A DNA stretch of 64,000 nt, from NCBI RefSeq assembly GCF_034422975.1, contig NZ_CP139873.1:1302001-1366000 (forward strand), given 5' to 3'. Positions 52,067 to 61,742 of the stretch are shown one piece after another. This stretch comes from Idiomarina sp. PL1-037 (GTDB taxonomy: Bacteria > Pseudomonadota > Gammaproteobacteria > Enterobacterales > Alteromonadaceae). Numbering within the stretch: position 1 is the first letter of the stretch; the number at the start of each line of letters is the position of its first letter. The position numbers and the translations under genes were made by a program. Under the pieces are notes generated by a model. That model was not told the DNA's origin, made no database searches, and worked only from the letters and a program-made list of their open reading frames with translations.

Positions 52067-52435
52067 TTACGCTTCTTTTTTCTTATCGGTATAAGGTGGC
52101 CAGCCCATTGGTTTTCCGGCCAGCACGTGTAGGTGAATGTGATAAACCGTCTGGCCACCATACTCATTACAGTTCATTACCAACCGGTAACCGTCTTGTG
52201 CAAAATTATGCTCAGCTGCTAATTTAGCTGCAACCACATACAAGTGACCAACCAAAGCAGCGTTGTCTTCATTAATGTCGTTTGCTGTCGCAATAGGTTG
52301 TTTGGGAATGACCAAACAGTGGAACGGGGCTTGTGGATTTATGTCTTTAAACGCAAGCGCCTTGTCATCTTCGTAGATAATGTCCGCAGGGATATCACGG
52401 TTGATAATTTTTGTGAAAATCGTTTCTTCTGCCAT
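52067..52435 (-). CDS. hinT: HIT family nucleotide hydrolase, HinT-type
   Basis: HinT removes amines from AMP (phosphoramidase). The 122-residue protein has the histidine triad QTVYHIHLHVLAG near residue 96 and the N-terminal ETIFTKIINRDIPADIIYED typical for the purine-nucleoside HIT group. Length is normal. It converges on the lipoprotein gene with 5 bases between stops. Confidence 0.96.
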   Translation of the reverse strand: MAEETIFTKIINRDIPADIIYEDDKALAFKDINPQAPFHCLVIPKQPIATANDINEDNAALVGHLYVVAAKLAAEHNFAQDGYRLVMNCNEYGGQTVYHIHLHVLAGKPMGWPPYTDKKKEA

Positions 52436-52496
52436 TGTCTTACCCTTCTTAAGCTATTTTAGTCTATGGTAACTATAGCATTGGGCATCGGCAAAT

Positions 52497-52808
52497 TCAG
52501 TTGAGGCTTTCGGACAGCTTATATTGGCTGGCGGATTTTCCCGAAAACAACAGATCAACCATCGGGTGTTGAATTGCTTGTTCTGAAAAGTCAGCTTCTA
52601 AGCTGCTTTCGCTAACATAAGTTTGAATTGACGAGTTGTTAACTAAAATATGGTACCAAGGCTGATCTTTTGCCGGTTTAGAGGTAGCCATTTTGTTGTA
52701 CCAGCTGTCAGATAGCGTGAAGCACGGGTCAGCATCAATAATCACGCCACGGTAACCGTAAAGGCTGTGTGTAATAAGTTGACCAATTGAAAACTTCGCT
52801 TCTACCAT
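52497..52808 (-). CDS. hspQ: Heat shock protein HspQ
   Basis: HspQ is a small hemimethylated-DNA-binding-like protein that modulates the Lon protease. The 103-residue protein has the family's FSIGQLITHSLYGYRGVIID near the start and QPWYHILVNN near residue 60. I see no sigma-32 promoter that I can support. It is divergent from the PilZ gene. Confidence 0.93.
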   Translation of the reverse strand: MVEAKFSIGQLITHSLYGYRGVIIDADPCFTLSDSWYNKMATSKPAKDQPWYHILVNNSSIQTYVSESSLEADFSEQAIQHPMVDLLFSGKSASQYKLSESLN

Positions 52809-52906
52809 GATGACGGTTCCATGTTATCCGATAATGTTTTTTTATCGGCAAAAGCATGCTAAAACTTAAGTAAGATTTACACTTAATATGCAAATAAGAG
52901 GGCAAA

Positions 52907-53209
52907 ATGCTGGAATCCCCGGAAAATCGACACTTTATGCGAATGGCAGTTAATGCGGATGTAAAGGTTACTCTTAAAAATGAAAGGGGAGAGCAGCAGT
53001 TACAGGGAGTCTGTCTGGATTTAAGCGCGGCGGGTTTGTCTTTGCAGTTGCCTGCAAGTGCAGAAATTGGTGACAGCTTATTTGCCGAAATTGGTTCGTC
53101 TGGTTCGGTAGCTCCATTAAAAATCACCGCTGAAGTCGTTCGCAGTCAGAGACTGGAAGACAACAGCGGTGATTTTATTTTAGGTTGTCGCATTATATCA
53201 ATGGACTAG
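52907..53209 (+). CDS. Single-domain PilZ protein
   Basis: The 100-residue protein consists of one PilZ domain. NRHFMRM near residue 7 gives the arginine of the R-x3-R motif and DLSAAGLSL near residue 43 is the D-x-S-x2-G motif, so binding of cyclic di-GMP is plausible. The first arginine pair is R8-x3-R12. It may respond to the EAL-domain protein in this window, although no direct link is visible. Confidence 0.88.
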   Translation: MLESPENRHFMRMAVNADVKVTLKNERGEQQLQGVCLDLSAAGLSLQLPASAEIGDSLFAEIGSSGSVAPLKITAEVVRSQRLEDNSGDFILGCRIISMD

Positions 53210-53221
53210 CAGCCCTGCTGA

Positions 53222-55258
53222 TTACATTATTCTCATGCCTGGCTTAGCGCCGTCGTGTGGGCTAAGAATGTAGATTTCATCTTTACCCGGACCCGCTGCA
53301 AGTACCATACCTTCAGATAAACCGAAACGCATTTTGCGAGGTGCTAAGTTAGCAACCATAACAGTTAATTGACCTTTTAATGCTTCAGGATCATAAGCTG
53401 ACTTGATACCCGCAAATACCTGACGCGTTTCACCACCTAGATCCAATGTGAGTTTCAGTAACTTATCCGCGCCTTCAACGTGCTCGGCATTTGCAATGCG
53501 GGCAACGCGTAAATCGACTTTAGCAAAATCGTCAAAGCTGATTTCATCGGCAATGGGTTCTTTTTTCAACTCGTCGTTATTAGCTTCCACAGCAGGGGCT
53601 TGTGAAGCTTGTTCTTCTTTTGATGCGTCAATCATGGCGTTTACGTCGTCCATTTCAACACGCTGCATAAGCGCTTTAAATTTATTTATCGGGTGCTCTG
53701 TTAAAGCCGTTTTATGGCTTTCCCAGGTGAATGTATCGTTCAAGAAGTGCTGCACTTCTTCGGTTAGCTTAGGCACGACCGGAGCCAAGTAAATCATTAA
53801 CGTCCGGAACAGGTTGATACCCAACGAGCAAATTTCATGAACTTCCTGCTCGCTGCCTTCCTGCTTAATTAACTGCCAGGGTTCTTTATCGGCAATGTAC
53901 TGATTAGCGCGATCAGCCAGCGCCATAATATCGCGCATGGCGCGCGAAAACTCTCGCTTCTCATAAAGTTCAGCTATGTTGTCACCGGCTAACTGAAAGT
54001 CTTCGAGCAATGCTGAGTCAGCTACGTTAGCTGAAAGCTTACCGTCGAATTTTTTCTGAATAAAACCGGCACAGCGGCTGGCAATGTTTATTACCTTGCC
54101 AACAAGATCAGAATTGACCCGTTGGGCGAAGTCGGTCAGGTTTAAGTCCAGATCATCAATACGGCTTGTCAGCTTGGCTGCGAAATAATAACGCAGATAT
54201 TCCGGGTCAAGATGCTCAAGGTAAGTGCGAGCCTTAATGAATGTCCCTTTAGACTTAGACATTTTAGTCCCGTTAACCGTAATAAAACCATGTGCCCAGA
54301 CATTGGTTGGTTGACGGAAATCGGCGCCTTTTAACATGGCCGGCCAGAATAAGCTGTGGAAATAGATGATGTCTTTACCAATAAAATGATAAAGCTCGGC
54401 TTCGCTGTCGGCTTGCCAATAAGTATCCCAGTCGGCTTTGCCTGTGGTTGTGCAGTAGTTTTTAAAGCTACTCATGTAACCTATGGGTGCATCCAGCCAG
54501 ACGTAAAAGTATTTATTTTCGGTGCCGGGAATTTTAAAGCCAAAGTAGGGCGCGTCGCGGGAAATATCCCAACGCTGCAGGCCTTGTTCAAACCATTCGT
54601 TGAGCTTGTTCGCCATTTCATTTTGCAATGAACCGGAACGTGTCCAGCTTTTTAGCATGTCACCAAATGCCGGTAGATCAAAGAAGTAGTGTTCCGATTC
54701 CCGCAGTTCGGGTTCTGCACCAGAAACTACTGACTTTGGATTTTTCAGGTCGGTTGGTGCGTATGTTGCGCCACAAACATCACAGTTGTCGCCGTACTGG
54801 TCTTCTGCGCCACAATCCGGACACTCGCCTTTTACAAAGCGGTCGGGCAGGAACATCTCTTTTTGAGGGTCATACAGCTGTTCAATGACTTCGGTCTTAA
54901 TATGACCGGCTTTATCGAGACGCGTGTAGATAGTCTCAGCCAACTCACGGTTCTCGTCACTGTGTGTGCTGTAGTAGTGGTCAAAACCGACTAAAAAATC
55001 ACTAAAATCGGATTCATGCGAGCGTTGCATGTCGCCAATCATTTGTTCAGGCGTTATGCCAAGCTGCTGGGCCTTGAGCATAATAGGTGTGCCGTGCGCA
55101 TCGTCAGCACAGACGAAATGGCATTCATTGCCGCGCAGCTTCTGAAAGCGTACCCATATATCGGCCTGAATATAACCTAACATGTGACCGATATGGATAG
55201 GTCCGTTAGCGTAAGGCAGTGCGTTGGTAACCAGTATTTTACGTGCGGATTGGCTCAT
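53222..55258 (-). CDS. metG: Methionyl-tRNA synthetase
   Basis: MetG charges tRNA-Met in the cytosol. The 678-residue class I synthetase has the HIGH-type motif PIHIGHMLGYIQAD near residue 20, the four-cysteine zinc knuckle CPDCGAEDQYGDNCDVC near residue 147, KMSKSKGTFI (KMSKS) near residue 335, and the C-terminal tRNA-binding domain (about residues 575-678, FDDFAKVDLRVARI). Length and zinc site match the E. coli enzyme. It is divergent from apbC, the common order in gammaproteobacteria. Confidence 0.98.
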   Translation of the reverse strand: MSQSARKILVTNALPYANGPIHIGHMLGYIQADIWVRFQKLRGNECHFVCADDAHGTPIMLKAQQLGITPEQMIGDMQRSHESDFSDFLVGFDHYYSTHSDENRELAETIYTRLDKAGHIKTEVIEQLYDPQKEMFLPDRFVKGECPDCGAEDQYGDNCDVCGATYAPTDLKNPKSVVSGAEPELRESEHYFFDLPAFGDMLKSWTRSGSLQNEMANKLNEWFEQGLQRWDISRDAPYFGFKIPGTENKYFYVWLDAPIGYMSSFKNYCTTTGKADWDTYWQADSEAELYHFIGKDIIYFHSLFWPAMLKGADFRQPTNVWAHGFITVNGTKMSKSKGTFIKARTYLEHLDPEYLRYYFAAKLTSRIDDLDLNLTDFAQRVNSDLVGKVINIASRCAGFIQKKFDGKLSANVADSALLEDFQLAGDNIAELYEKREFSRAMRDIMALADRANQYIADKEPWQLIKQEGSEQEVHEICSLGINLFRTLMIYLAPVVPKLTEEVQHFLNDTFTWESHKTALTEHPINKFKALMQRVEMDDVNAMIDASKEEQASQAPAVEANNDELKKEPIADEISFDDFAKVDLRVARIANAEHVEGADKLLKLTLDLGGETRQVFAGIKSAYDPEALKGQLTVMVANLAPRKMRFGLSEGMVLAAGPGKDEIYILSPHDGAKPGMRIM

Positions 55259-55366
55259 GCGAAAATCTGCTTCCGTTTTGTTGATTAATCTAATGTAAAC
55301 CCCAAAGTTTTATGCCGCTCATGTTAGCATAGCTCTTGGCTGATACACAGATCCCCGAGGTTGATG

Positions 55367-56350
55367 ATGACAGATTTTACTCACCCCTTATTGCCCAATG
55401 GTATTCCCGATGACTGGGTAACTGGCTCCGGTAAGCAACGGGTATTGAACTTGCCTTTTGTTGCTGATGAGTTCTTGCTCAAAGCCATACAGGAGGATCC
55501 TGAACTGGGCGAGTTTGACTGGCAGCTTAACTGTCAGATAAAAAAATTGAAGAACTCACAGCCGGAACTACCTCTTACCACGGGTAATGTCATTGTTGTC
55601 TCATCCGGCAAAGGTGGAGTCGGGAAATCCTCCGTGAGTGTGAACCTGGCATTAGCTTTGTCGCAGTTAGGCGCTAAGGTTGGGTTGCTGGATGCCGATA
55701 TTTACGGGCCATCCATTCCGACCATGCTTGGCGGTGGCGGCTCAGAGATGGAGCTGACTACGAACAATAAAATGATGCCTTTAGAGCGCCACGGACTGCA
55801 TGTGCATTCGCTGGGATACCTGGTTGAAGACAATGACGCGACCATTTGGCGAGGCCCTATGGCCAGTGGTGCTCTGCAGCAGCTATACAAAGACACGGCC
55901 TGGCCGGCGCTGGATTATCTTATTGTGGATATGCCGCCGGGCACCGGTGATATTCAGCTGACCATGGCACAAAAGTTACCGGTAACGGGTGCTGTGGTCG
56001 TCACCACACCTCAAACTGTGGCGCTTAAAGACGCAGAGAAAGGTGTGGCTATGTTTGAGAAGCTGAATATTCCGCTTACAGGCATACTGGAAAACATGAG
56101 TTTTTATCAATGCCCGTCGTGTGGACATGAAGATGCGGTTTTTGGCAAGAACGGCGGCGCGGTTATGGCTACTGAGCACAACTTACCGTTATTGGGTCAA
56201 TGGCCTTTGAACAGCGAGCTGCGCGAGAGTCTGGATGGTGATACACCACTCTTGTTAGCACAGCCGGAACACCCGTTAAGTCAGCTCATTTTAGAATCAG
56301 CGCAACAAGTTGCAGCTAACCTCTATTATCAACAAGAAAATTCGTTATAG
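55367..56350 (+). CDS. apbC: Iron-sulfur cluster carrier protein ApbC/Mrp
   Basis: ApbC is a P-loop ATPase that holds and transfers iron-sulfur clusters. The 327-residue protein has a short MIP18-like N-terminus and Walker A VVSSGKGGVGKSSVSVN near residue 82, with the cluster-binding pair in YQCPSCGHED near residue 250. Three adjacent possible starts exist (TTG, ATG, ATG at 55361, 55364, 55367); the third has the best spacing to the GAGG site. Confidence 0.95.
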   Translation: MTDFTHPLLPNGIPDDWVTGSGKQRVLNLPFVADEFLLKAIQEDPELGEFDWQLNCQIKKLKNSQPELPLTTGNVIVVSSGKGGVGKSSVSVNLALALSQLGAKVGLLDADIYGPSIPTMLGGGGSEMELTTNNKMMPLERHGLHVHSLGYLVEDNDATIWRGPMASGALQQLYKDTAWPALDYLIVDMPPGTGDIQLTMAQKLPVTGAVVVTTPQTVALKDAEKGVAMFEKLNIPLTGILENMSFYQCPSCGHEDAVFGKNGGAVMATEHNLPLLGQWPLNSELRESLDGDTPLLLAQPEHPLSQLILESAQQVAANLYYQQENSL

Positions 56351-56395
56351 TACTGGCCTTAAGGTCTTAAACGACAACACGGAGAACGATGAACG

Positions 56396-56983
56396 ATGCG
56401 CCTAAACGACACTGAAATAGAACAGCATTTGAAAGATGGAATTATAGGTGTCGAACCTGCACCCCAAGCCAATAATATCTCAGGCGTTACACTGGATATT
56501 CATTTAGGAAACGATTTTCGTGTGCTGCAGGATCATGCGGCACCTTTTATTGATATTAGCGGCTCGCGCGAAGCTATTGAAGCGGCCATTCAGGAAGTCA
56601 TGAGTGATGAAATTGTACTTAAAGACGACCAGGCGTTTTTTATTCACCCGGGCGAGTTTGCTTTAGCGGTAACCCACGAGTCTATTACCTTGCCGGCCGA
56701 TATGGTGGGCTGGCTAGACGGTCGCTCGTCATTAGCGCGTTTAGGGTTGATGGTACATGTAACGGCTCACCGTATTGACCCGGGCTGGTCAGGACAAATT
56801 GTTCTGGAGTTTTTTAATAGCGGCAAGTTACCTTTGGCATTACGAGCGGGTATGAAAATAGGCGCTATTAGTTTTGAGAAACTCAGTGGCCCTTGTGCAA
56901 GGCCTTATAACAAGCGTGAAGATGCTAAATATCGTGATCAACACAGCGCTGTGGCTTCGCGTATTTCAGCTGATGGCGGCTAA
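56396..56983 (+). CDS. dcd: dCTP deaminase
   Basis: Dcd deaminates dCTP to dUTP for thymidylate synthesis. The 195-residue length is usual. Family features are GVTLDIHLGNDFRV near residue 28, LDGRSSLARLGL near residue 110 and VTAHRIDPGWSGQIVLE near residue 121 with the catalytic Glu. The apbC-dcd order matches E. coli neighbours in part. Its stop overlaps the convergent yvcK-type gene by 4 bases. Confidence 0.97.
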   Translation: MRLNDTEIEQHLKDGIIGVEPAPQANNISGVTLDIHLGNDFRVLQDHAAPFIDISGSREAIEAAIQEVMSDEIVLKDDQAFFIHPGEFALAVTHESITLPADMVGWLDGRSSLARLGLMVHVTAHRIDPGWSGQIVLEFFNSGKLPLALRAGMKIGAISFEKLSGPCARPYNKREDAKYRDQHSAVASRISADGG

Positions 56984-57876
56984 GCGCTCTCTACCAGGAG
57001 TTGTTTAGCGGCTTCTTCTAGTTTAGCTAATAAATTGTTCGTGTTATGGCGGTAGTAGACGTTTTCATCGCTCTGCAAACCGCCAATAACGGGTAGTTTC
57101 AGATCATTTTCTTTTTTGTTGCTCAACACTAAGTCGACAACCTGTTTACCCAATTGCTTTTCGATAAAGCCAACTTTTTCAGCCAAACTGAGCTCGCCAG
57201 CAGGGCCGTTTTCATCTACCAGGTTATCGATAAACACCACTTTGGACTGAGTTGTCCGCAAGGCATCACGAATACCACTAACGAGTAACGGTGGCATAAC
57301 CGAAGTCATAAAACTTCCCGGTCCCAGCAAGATTAACTGGCTGCTTCGAATATGGCGTATTGCTTCGGGGGTTGCAGTAACGCTGCCGGACAAAGACAGC
57401 TTGCGTGGCATAACCGGAAGTTTATCAATGCGTATTTCACCATGACACTGAATACCGTCGTTGGTTGTTGCAATGAGATCGGTTGGGCATTCCGACATAG
57501 GAAGTATACGATTATCGACGTTCAGTAAGCGACTTAAGAGTTGTATACCATCTAACGGGCGGGCACTGAGCTGATCCAGTGTATAAAGCAGCAAGTTACC
57601 GAAGTTATGGCCATGCAGTGACGATGTGCAATCGAAACGGTAATTCAAGACTTCGGCCGCGAGTGGTTGTTCAACAAGTTGTGACAGGCAGTTGCGGATA
57701 TCACCCCAGGCAATGCAGTGTTGTGACTCACGTAACAAACCGGTTGCACCGCCGTTATCTGTGGTTGCTACAATACCGACTAACTTATGTTTCATAAACG
57801 ACAGCGTCGACAGTACCCGGCCGAGACCGTGGCCACCGCCTATTGCGGTGATACGTCGTAAAGAATGAAGTTGCAT
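56980..57876 (-). CDS. YvcK/CofD-like gluconeogenesis factor family protein
   Basis: The 298-residue protein belongs to the CofD/YvcK superfamily, with the nucleotide-binding start ITAIGGGHGLGRVLSTL near residue 9, TTDNGGATGLLRES near residue 37 and LGPGSFMTSVMPPLLVSGI near residue 196. In Bacillus YvcK is needed on gluconeogenic carbon sources and binds UDP-sugars; its role in gammaproteobacteria (E. coli YbhK) is not known. The start at 57876 has an AAAGGAAG ribosome site; an ATG at 57903 is less likely. Confidence 0.9.
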   Translation of the reverse strand: MQLHSLRRITAIGGGHGLGRVLSTLSFMKHKLVGIVATTDNGGATGLLRESQHCIAWGDIRNCLSQLVEQPLAAEVLNYRFDCTSSLHGHNFGNLLLYTLDQLSARPLDGIQLLSRLLNVDNRILPMSECPTDLIATTNDGIQCHGEIRIDKLPVMPRKLSLSGSVTATPEAIRHIRSSQLILLGPGSFMTSVMPPLLVSGIRDALRTTQSKVVFIDNLVDENGPAGELSLAEKVGFIEKQLGKQVVDLVLSNKKENDLKLPVIGGLQSDENVYYRHNTNNLLAKLEEAAKQLLVESA

Positions 57877-57982
57877 GGGGCTTCCTTTGCTGCCAGTGGC
57901 CAAACGTTGCGACCTTAGCTGATTTATTATGAGTTATGCAAGCCTCGCTGACTGTGTAACAATCTATTTAGCAGGAGGATGT

Positions 57983-59389
57983 ATGCCAATAGTTTTTGAT
58001 AACCGCTTTGCCCGTAAGTTCCCGGAAATTACAACTCGCCAACCAGTAAAACCCGACGGCGAGGTAAGTTTACGCTGGTTAAATAGCCCGTTATGGGCTG
58101 AATTAACCAATGGAGAAACGCCGCCGGCTGAATTGTCTCAGTGGTTGGGAGGGCTTGAGTCCTGGCCGGGAAGTGAGCCTGTTGCACAAAAATACGCAGG
58201 GCATCAGTTTGGGCATTTTAACCCTTATTTAGGCGATGGCCGGGGCTTGCTCCTGGGTCAGGCTGTAGTAGCGGATAGAATAACCGATATTCATATAAAA
58301 GGTGCCGGACCAACCCCATACAGCCGAGGGGCAGATGGCAGGGCGGTGCTGCGCTCTTCTATACGGGAGTTACTGGCAAGTGAAGCGCTGCACGCGCTAA
58401 ATATTCCGACAACGCGCGCTTTGGCATTAATTTCGACACAAGGGAAGATACAACGGGAGCGGGTTGAACCCGGTGCGATGCTTGCCCGCACAGCGACTAC
58501 GCATGTCCGCTTTGGTCACTTTGAGCATTGTTTTCACCGGGGGTTGGAAGACACCATGCAACACCTCTGGCAGGACACCATAGAAGTGGCCTGGCCACAT
58601 TTAGCAAGTGCGGATATCGCGGAACAGTTTTCGCAGGTGGTAAAAAGTACTGCTGAGATGATTGCAGCCTGGCAGGCTTATGGTTTTATTCATGGTGTAA
58701 TGAATACTGACAATATGAGTTTAGCGGGTGAAACGTTCGACTTTGGCCCCTACGCCTTTCTGGATGATTACCAGCCCGAAAAGATTTTTAACCATACGGA
58801 TGCAGGCGGACGCTACGGTCTTTTGCAACAACCGGGAGTCGGGCTCTGGAATTTACAGCGCCTGGCTCAGGCCGTTAGTCCTTTAATTGAGGCGGATAAA
58901 TTGCGGGCGGCGCTGGACACTTACGAACCCGAACTTCGAAAAGCTTACTTAAATCGAATGACAGAACGTCTGGGTATGTCGTCAGTACCTGTCAACGAGA
59001 GAATGCAGTTGGTCGGTGGCTGGTTAAGTCTGCTGGAGTTGAACCAGGCCGATTATCACTTAGCGTTCCGTGACTTGATTGATTCGCTTGAAGCGAAAGA
59101 ACCGAGAGGACTACTGGCACAAAGTGGTGAGAGCTGGTGGCAGGAATACAATAACGCCGTAAACGGAACGAGTAATATTGATGTTATGAAGCGAGTTAAC
59201 CCTTGGGTTATTGTCAGAACACACCACGCGCAGCGGGTAATAGATGCAGCAGAAACGGGTGACGACTCGTTATTACACGACTATATGCAGGCTTTAACGA
59301 ACCCTTTTGCTGAGAGCTTAAGTGAAAGCCCATGGGCTAAACCGCCAACGGCTGAGGAGCAGATCTCTGAACTGTCCTGTTCAAGCTGA
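57983..59389 (+). CDS. selO: SelO protein adenylyltransferase (YdiU family)
   Basis: SelO is a pseudokinase-fold enzyme that transfers AMP to Ser, Thr or Tyr of target proteins and is linked to redox stress. The 468-residue protein has GDGRGLLLGQ near residue 87, KGAGPTPYSRGADGRAVLRS near residue 105 and the catalytic HGVMNTDNMSLAG plus FDFGPYAFLDDY near residue 235. It ends in Cys-Ser-Ser, where eukaryotic SelO has selenocysteine, as bacterial homologues do. The start at 57983 has an AGGAGG ribosome site and gives the family N-terminus. Confidence 0.96.
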   Translation: MPIVFDNRFARKFPEITTRQPVKPDGEVSLRWLNSPLWAELTNGETPPAELSQWLGGLESWPGSEPVAQKYAGHQFGHFNPYLGDGRGLLLGQAVVADRITDIHIKGAGPTPYSRGADGRAVLRSSIRELLASEALHALNIPTTRALALISTQGKIQRERVEPGAMLARTATTHVRFGHFEHCFHRGLEDTMQHLWQDTIEVAWPHLASADIAEQFSQVVKSTAEMIAAWQAYGFIHGVMNTDNMSLAGETFDFGPYAFLDDYQPEKIFNHTDAGGRYGLLQQPGVGLWNLQRLAQAVSPLIEADKLRAALDTYEPELRKAYLNRMTERLGMSSVPVNERMQLVGGWLSLLELNQADYHLAFRDLIDSLEAKEPRGLLAQSGESWWQEYNNAVNGTSNIDVMKRVNPWVIVRTHHAQRVIDAAETGDDSLLHDYMQALTNPFAESLSESPWAKPPTAEEQISELSCSS

Positions 59390-59457
59390 GGTTTGAATTG
59401 CGATCTCCCACTGGATAGGACAAAATCAGAGTCATCGATGACGACAGGGTCAAGCGA

Positions 59458-59952
59458 ATGAACTATCGAGTGCTTTTTATGTTAATCAGCGCCTTACCTT
59501 TTTGCGGTATGGCGCAACAATGGAATGTTCCTGAACCACAAGAATTTGATAAAACCGAAGTTTGCCTGGGTGAGCTTGAACAACCTTTAACCGTCGAGTT
59601 GGCGGATAATCAGCAGCAACAAGCGCGAGGGTTAATGCAGCGAGAGTCACTGGGCGAGTACAACGGGATGTGGTTCCGTTATGGCAATGAGCGCCCCGGC
59701 TACAGTGGCTTCTGGATGTACCAGACATTAATTCCATTAGATATTGCTTACCTTGATCGACAAGGCCGTATTGTGAAAACGTTCACGATGCGACCTTGCC
59801 GCAGCGATGATCCAACGCAATGCCGAAGCTATTCTCCGGGGAAAAACTACTGGAGTGTGCTTGAGGTCAATGGTGGATTCTTTGCTGAGCATGATATTCG
59901 CATGGGCGATCAATTAAGAAAAGCTGAGAGCGAGAGCTGCAAGCAAAAATAG
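59458..59952 (+). CDS. DUF192 exported protein
   Basis: The 164-residue product has a signal peptide (about residues 1-19) and a DUF192 domain with the usual ARGLMQRESLGEYNGMWFRY near residue 56, GFWMYQTLIPLDIAYLD near residue 84 and MRPCRSDDPTQCRSY near residue 111. DUF192 proteins are small beta-barrel proteins of unknown role, often exported. The last cysteine is outside the common domain. The ribosome site is weak. Confidence 0.87.
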   Translation: MNYRVLFMLISALPFCGMAQQWNVPEPQEFDKTEVCLGELEQPLTVELADNQQQQARGLMQRESLGEYNGMWFRYGNERPGYSGFWMYQTLIPLDIAYLDRQGRIVKTFTMRPCRSDDPTQCRSYSPGKNYWSVLEVNGGFFAEHDIRMGDQLRKAESESCKQK

Positions 59953-59993
59953 GATAAGGAATAATAATGAAGAGTAATAGAAAAGGAGAAACC

Positions 59994-61667
59994 ATGAAGT
60001 ACGCGATATTGGGAGCACTGAGCTTAAGTGCTTTAGCTGCCTGCGGACCGGCAAATGAATCAAATAAAGAAACAGATAAAGCCGTTGCCGACATACAGGA
60101 CTCAGCTTTCAACCCCAATTACCGGGATTATCTAAAGACGTTATCTTCTGACGAGTTTGAAGGGCGGGCGCCCGCGTCAGCCGGTGGAGAAAAAGCGGTT
60201 AGTTTTATTGAAAATCATTTCCGCGAGTGGGGCTTAAAACCTTATGACCAGGAAAATGACAGCTACCGTCAGCCTGTCCCGCTAGTCAAACTGATGCCTT
60301 ATAAAGTGAGTTCTCTGAACTTTGATGGTGAGTCAGCACCCGAGTCAATGAAGTATCGTACTGAAATGATGGCGTGGACACCGCGTGTGGTTGACGAAGT
60401 TAAGGTCGAAAACAGCGACGTCGTTTTTGTCGGATACGGTATTGTTGCTCCTGAATATGACTGGAACGACTACGAAGGATTGGATGTTGAAGGTAAAACC
60501 GTTGTTATGCTGGTGAATGACCCGGGCTATGCCACCGGAGATTCAGAGCTCTTTAATGGTAATGCGATGACGTATTATGGACGCTGGACTTATAAATTTG
60601 AGGAAGCCGCGAGACAGGGCGCTGAAGCCGCGTTTGTAATACACGAAACAGGTCCAGCCGGTTACGGTTGGGGCGTTATTGCTGGCGGTTCTCCAGTACG
60701 TTTTGACTTAAAACGCGAAAATAAGAATATGGATCGCTCAGCCATCGAAGGTTGGGTGACAGAAGAAAGCGCTAACGCGTTATTTGCTAGTGTTGGTAAA
60801 AATTTAGAGCAAATGCGGGAGCTGGCATTAAGCGGTGACTTCAAGCCTAAACCTCTGAATATTGAAGCCTCATTGACGGTTAAAAACAAATTTGAATATT
60901 TAGATACCAATAACGTTATTGGTTACATTGAAGGTTCTAAATATCCGGAAGAGCACGTTATCTACATGGCTCACCATGATCATTTGGGCACCGACCCGGT
61001 GCGTGAAGATGATCCTATCTATAATGGTGCGCAGGATAATGCCTCGGGCACGGCTGCATTAATGGCTATGGCTGAGCAGTTTGCCAAAGGGCCACAACCA
61101 GAGCGCTCTATTGTGTTTGCTGCGGTCGGTGCAGAAGAGAGTGGTCTGCTTGGTTCTGACTGGTACGCGTCGCATCCAATGCTGCCGCTGGGCAAAGCCG
61201 TTGGCGGTATCAATATGGACGTTATGAATGTTTATGGTCCAATGAAAGACATGGTTGTCGTAGGTTATGGCAATTCTTCTATGGAAGACTACTTGAAACG
61301 CTACGTAAAGGCCCAAGATCGTTATGTAGCACCTGAGCCAACTCCTGAAGTGGGTTCATTCTACCGCTCAGATCATTTTAATCTGGCGAAAAGAGGTGTT
61401 CCAATGCTTTACGCTAAAGGCGGTAATGACCATGTTGAAAAAGGCCGGGAGTGGACTGAAGAGCAACGTGCTATATTTAACCGCGATGCTTATCACAAGC
61501 CAGCTGATGAATTTGATGAAAACTGGGATTTACGTGGTGTACAGCAGGATATGTCCGTTTTTTATTCAATCGGTAACGAGTTAGCCAACTCACGTGAATG
61601 GCCTCAATGGGCACCCGGTAATGAATTTGAAGCGGCACGTAAAGCAACAGAAGATATGCGTAAATAG
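59994..61667 (+). CDS. M28 family exported zinc aminopeptidase
   Basis: The 557-residue lipoprotein (lipobox LAAC, Cys18) has a protease-associated domain inserted (about residues 130-235) and an M28 catalytic domain. Zinc ligands are visible in YMAHHDHLGTD (His-x-Asp region), NGAQDNASGTAALM (Asp), GAEESGLLGSDWY (Glu-Glu) and later SDHFNLAKRGVPML (His). It would remove N-terminal amino acids from peptides outside the cytoplasm. The start at 59994 has an AAGGAGA ribosome site; an ATG at 59967 adds 9 charged residues. Confidence 0.93.
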   Translation: MKYAILGALSLSALAACGPANESNKETDKAVADIQDSAFNPNYRDYLKTLSSDEFEGRAPASAGGEKAVSFIENHFREWGLKPYDQENDSYRQPVPLVKLMPYKVSSLNFDGESAPESMKYRTEMMAWTPRVVDEVKVENSDVVFVGYGIVAPEYDWNDYEGLDVEGKTVVMLVNDPGYATGDSELFNGNAMTYYGRWTYKFEEAARQGAEAAFVIHETGPAGYGWGVIAGGSPVRFDLKRENKNMDRSAIEGWVTEESANALFASVGKNLEQMRELALSGDFKPKPLNIEASLTVKNKFEYLDTNNVIGYIEGSKYPEEHVIYMAHHDHLGTDPVREDDPIYNGAQDNASGTAALMAMAEQFAKGPQPERSIVFAAVGAEESGLLGSDWYASHPMLPLGKAVGGINMDVMNVYGPMKDMVVVGYGNSSMEDYLKRYVKAQDRYVAPEPTPEVGSFYRSDHFNLAKRGVPMLYAKGGNDHVEKGREWTEEQRAIFNRDAYHKPADEFDENWDLRGVQQDMSVFYSIGNELANSREWPQWAPGNEFEAARKATEDMRK

Positions 61668-61742
61668 ACGTTAAGATAACCTGGTAGGAACGGTCAGTAC
61701 CTTATGTTGTCTTAGCTTTGCAGTCATTTTTTAGGAGCAGTT

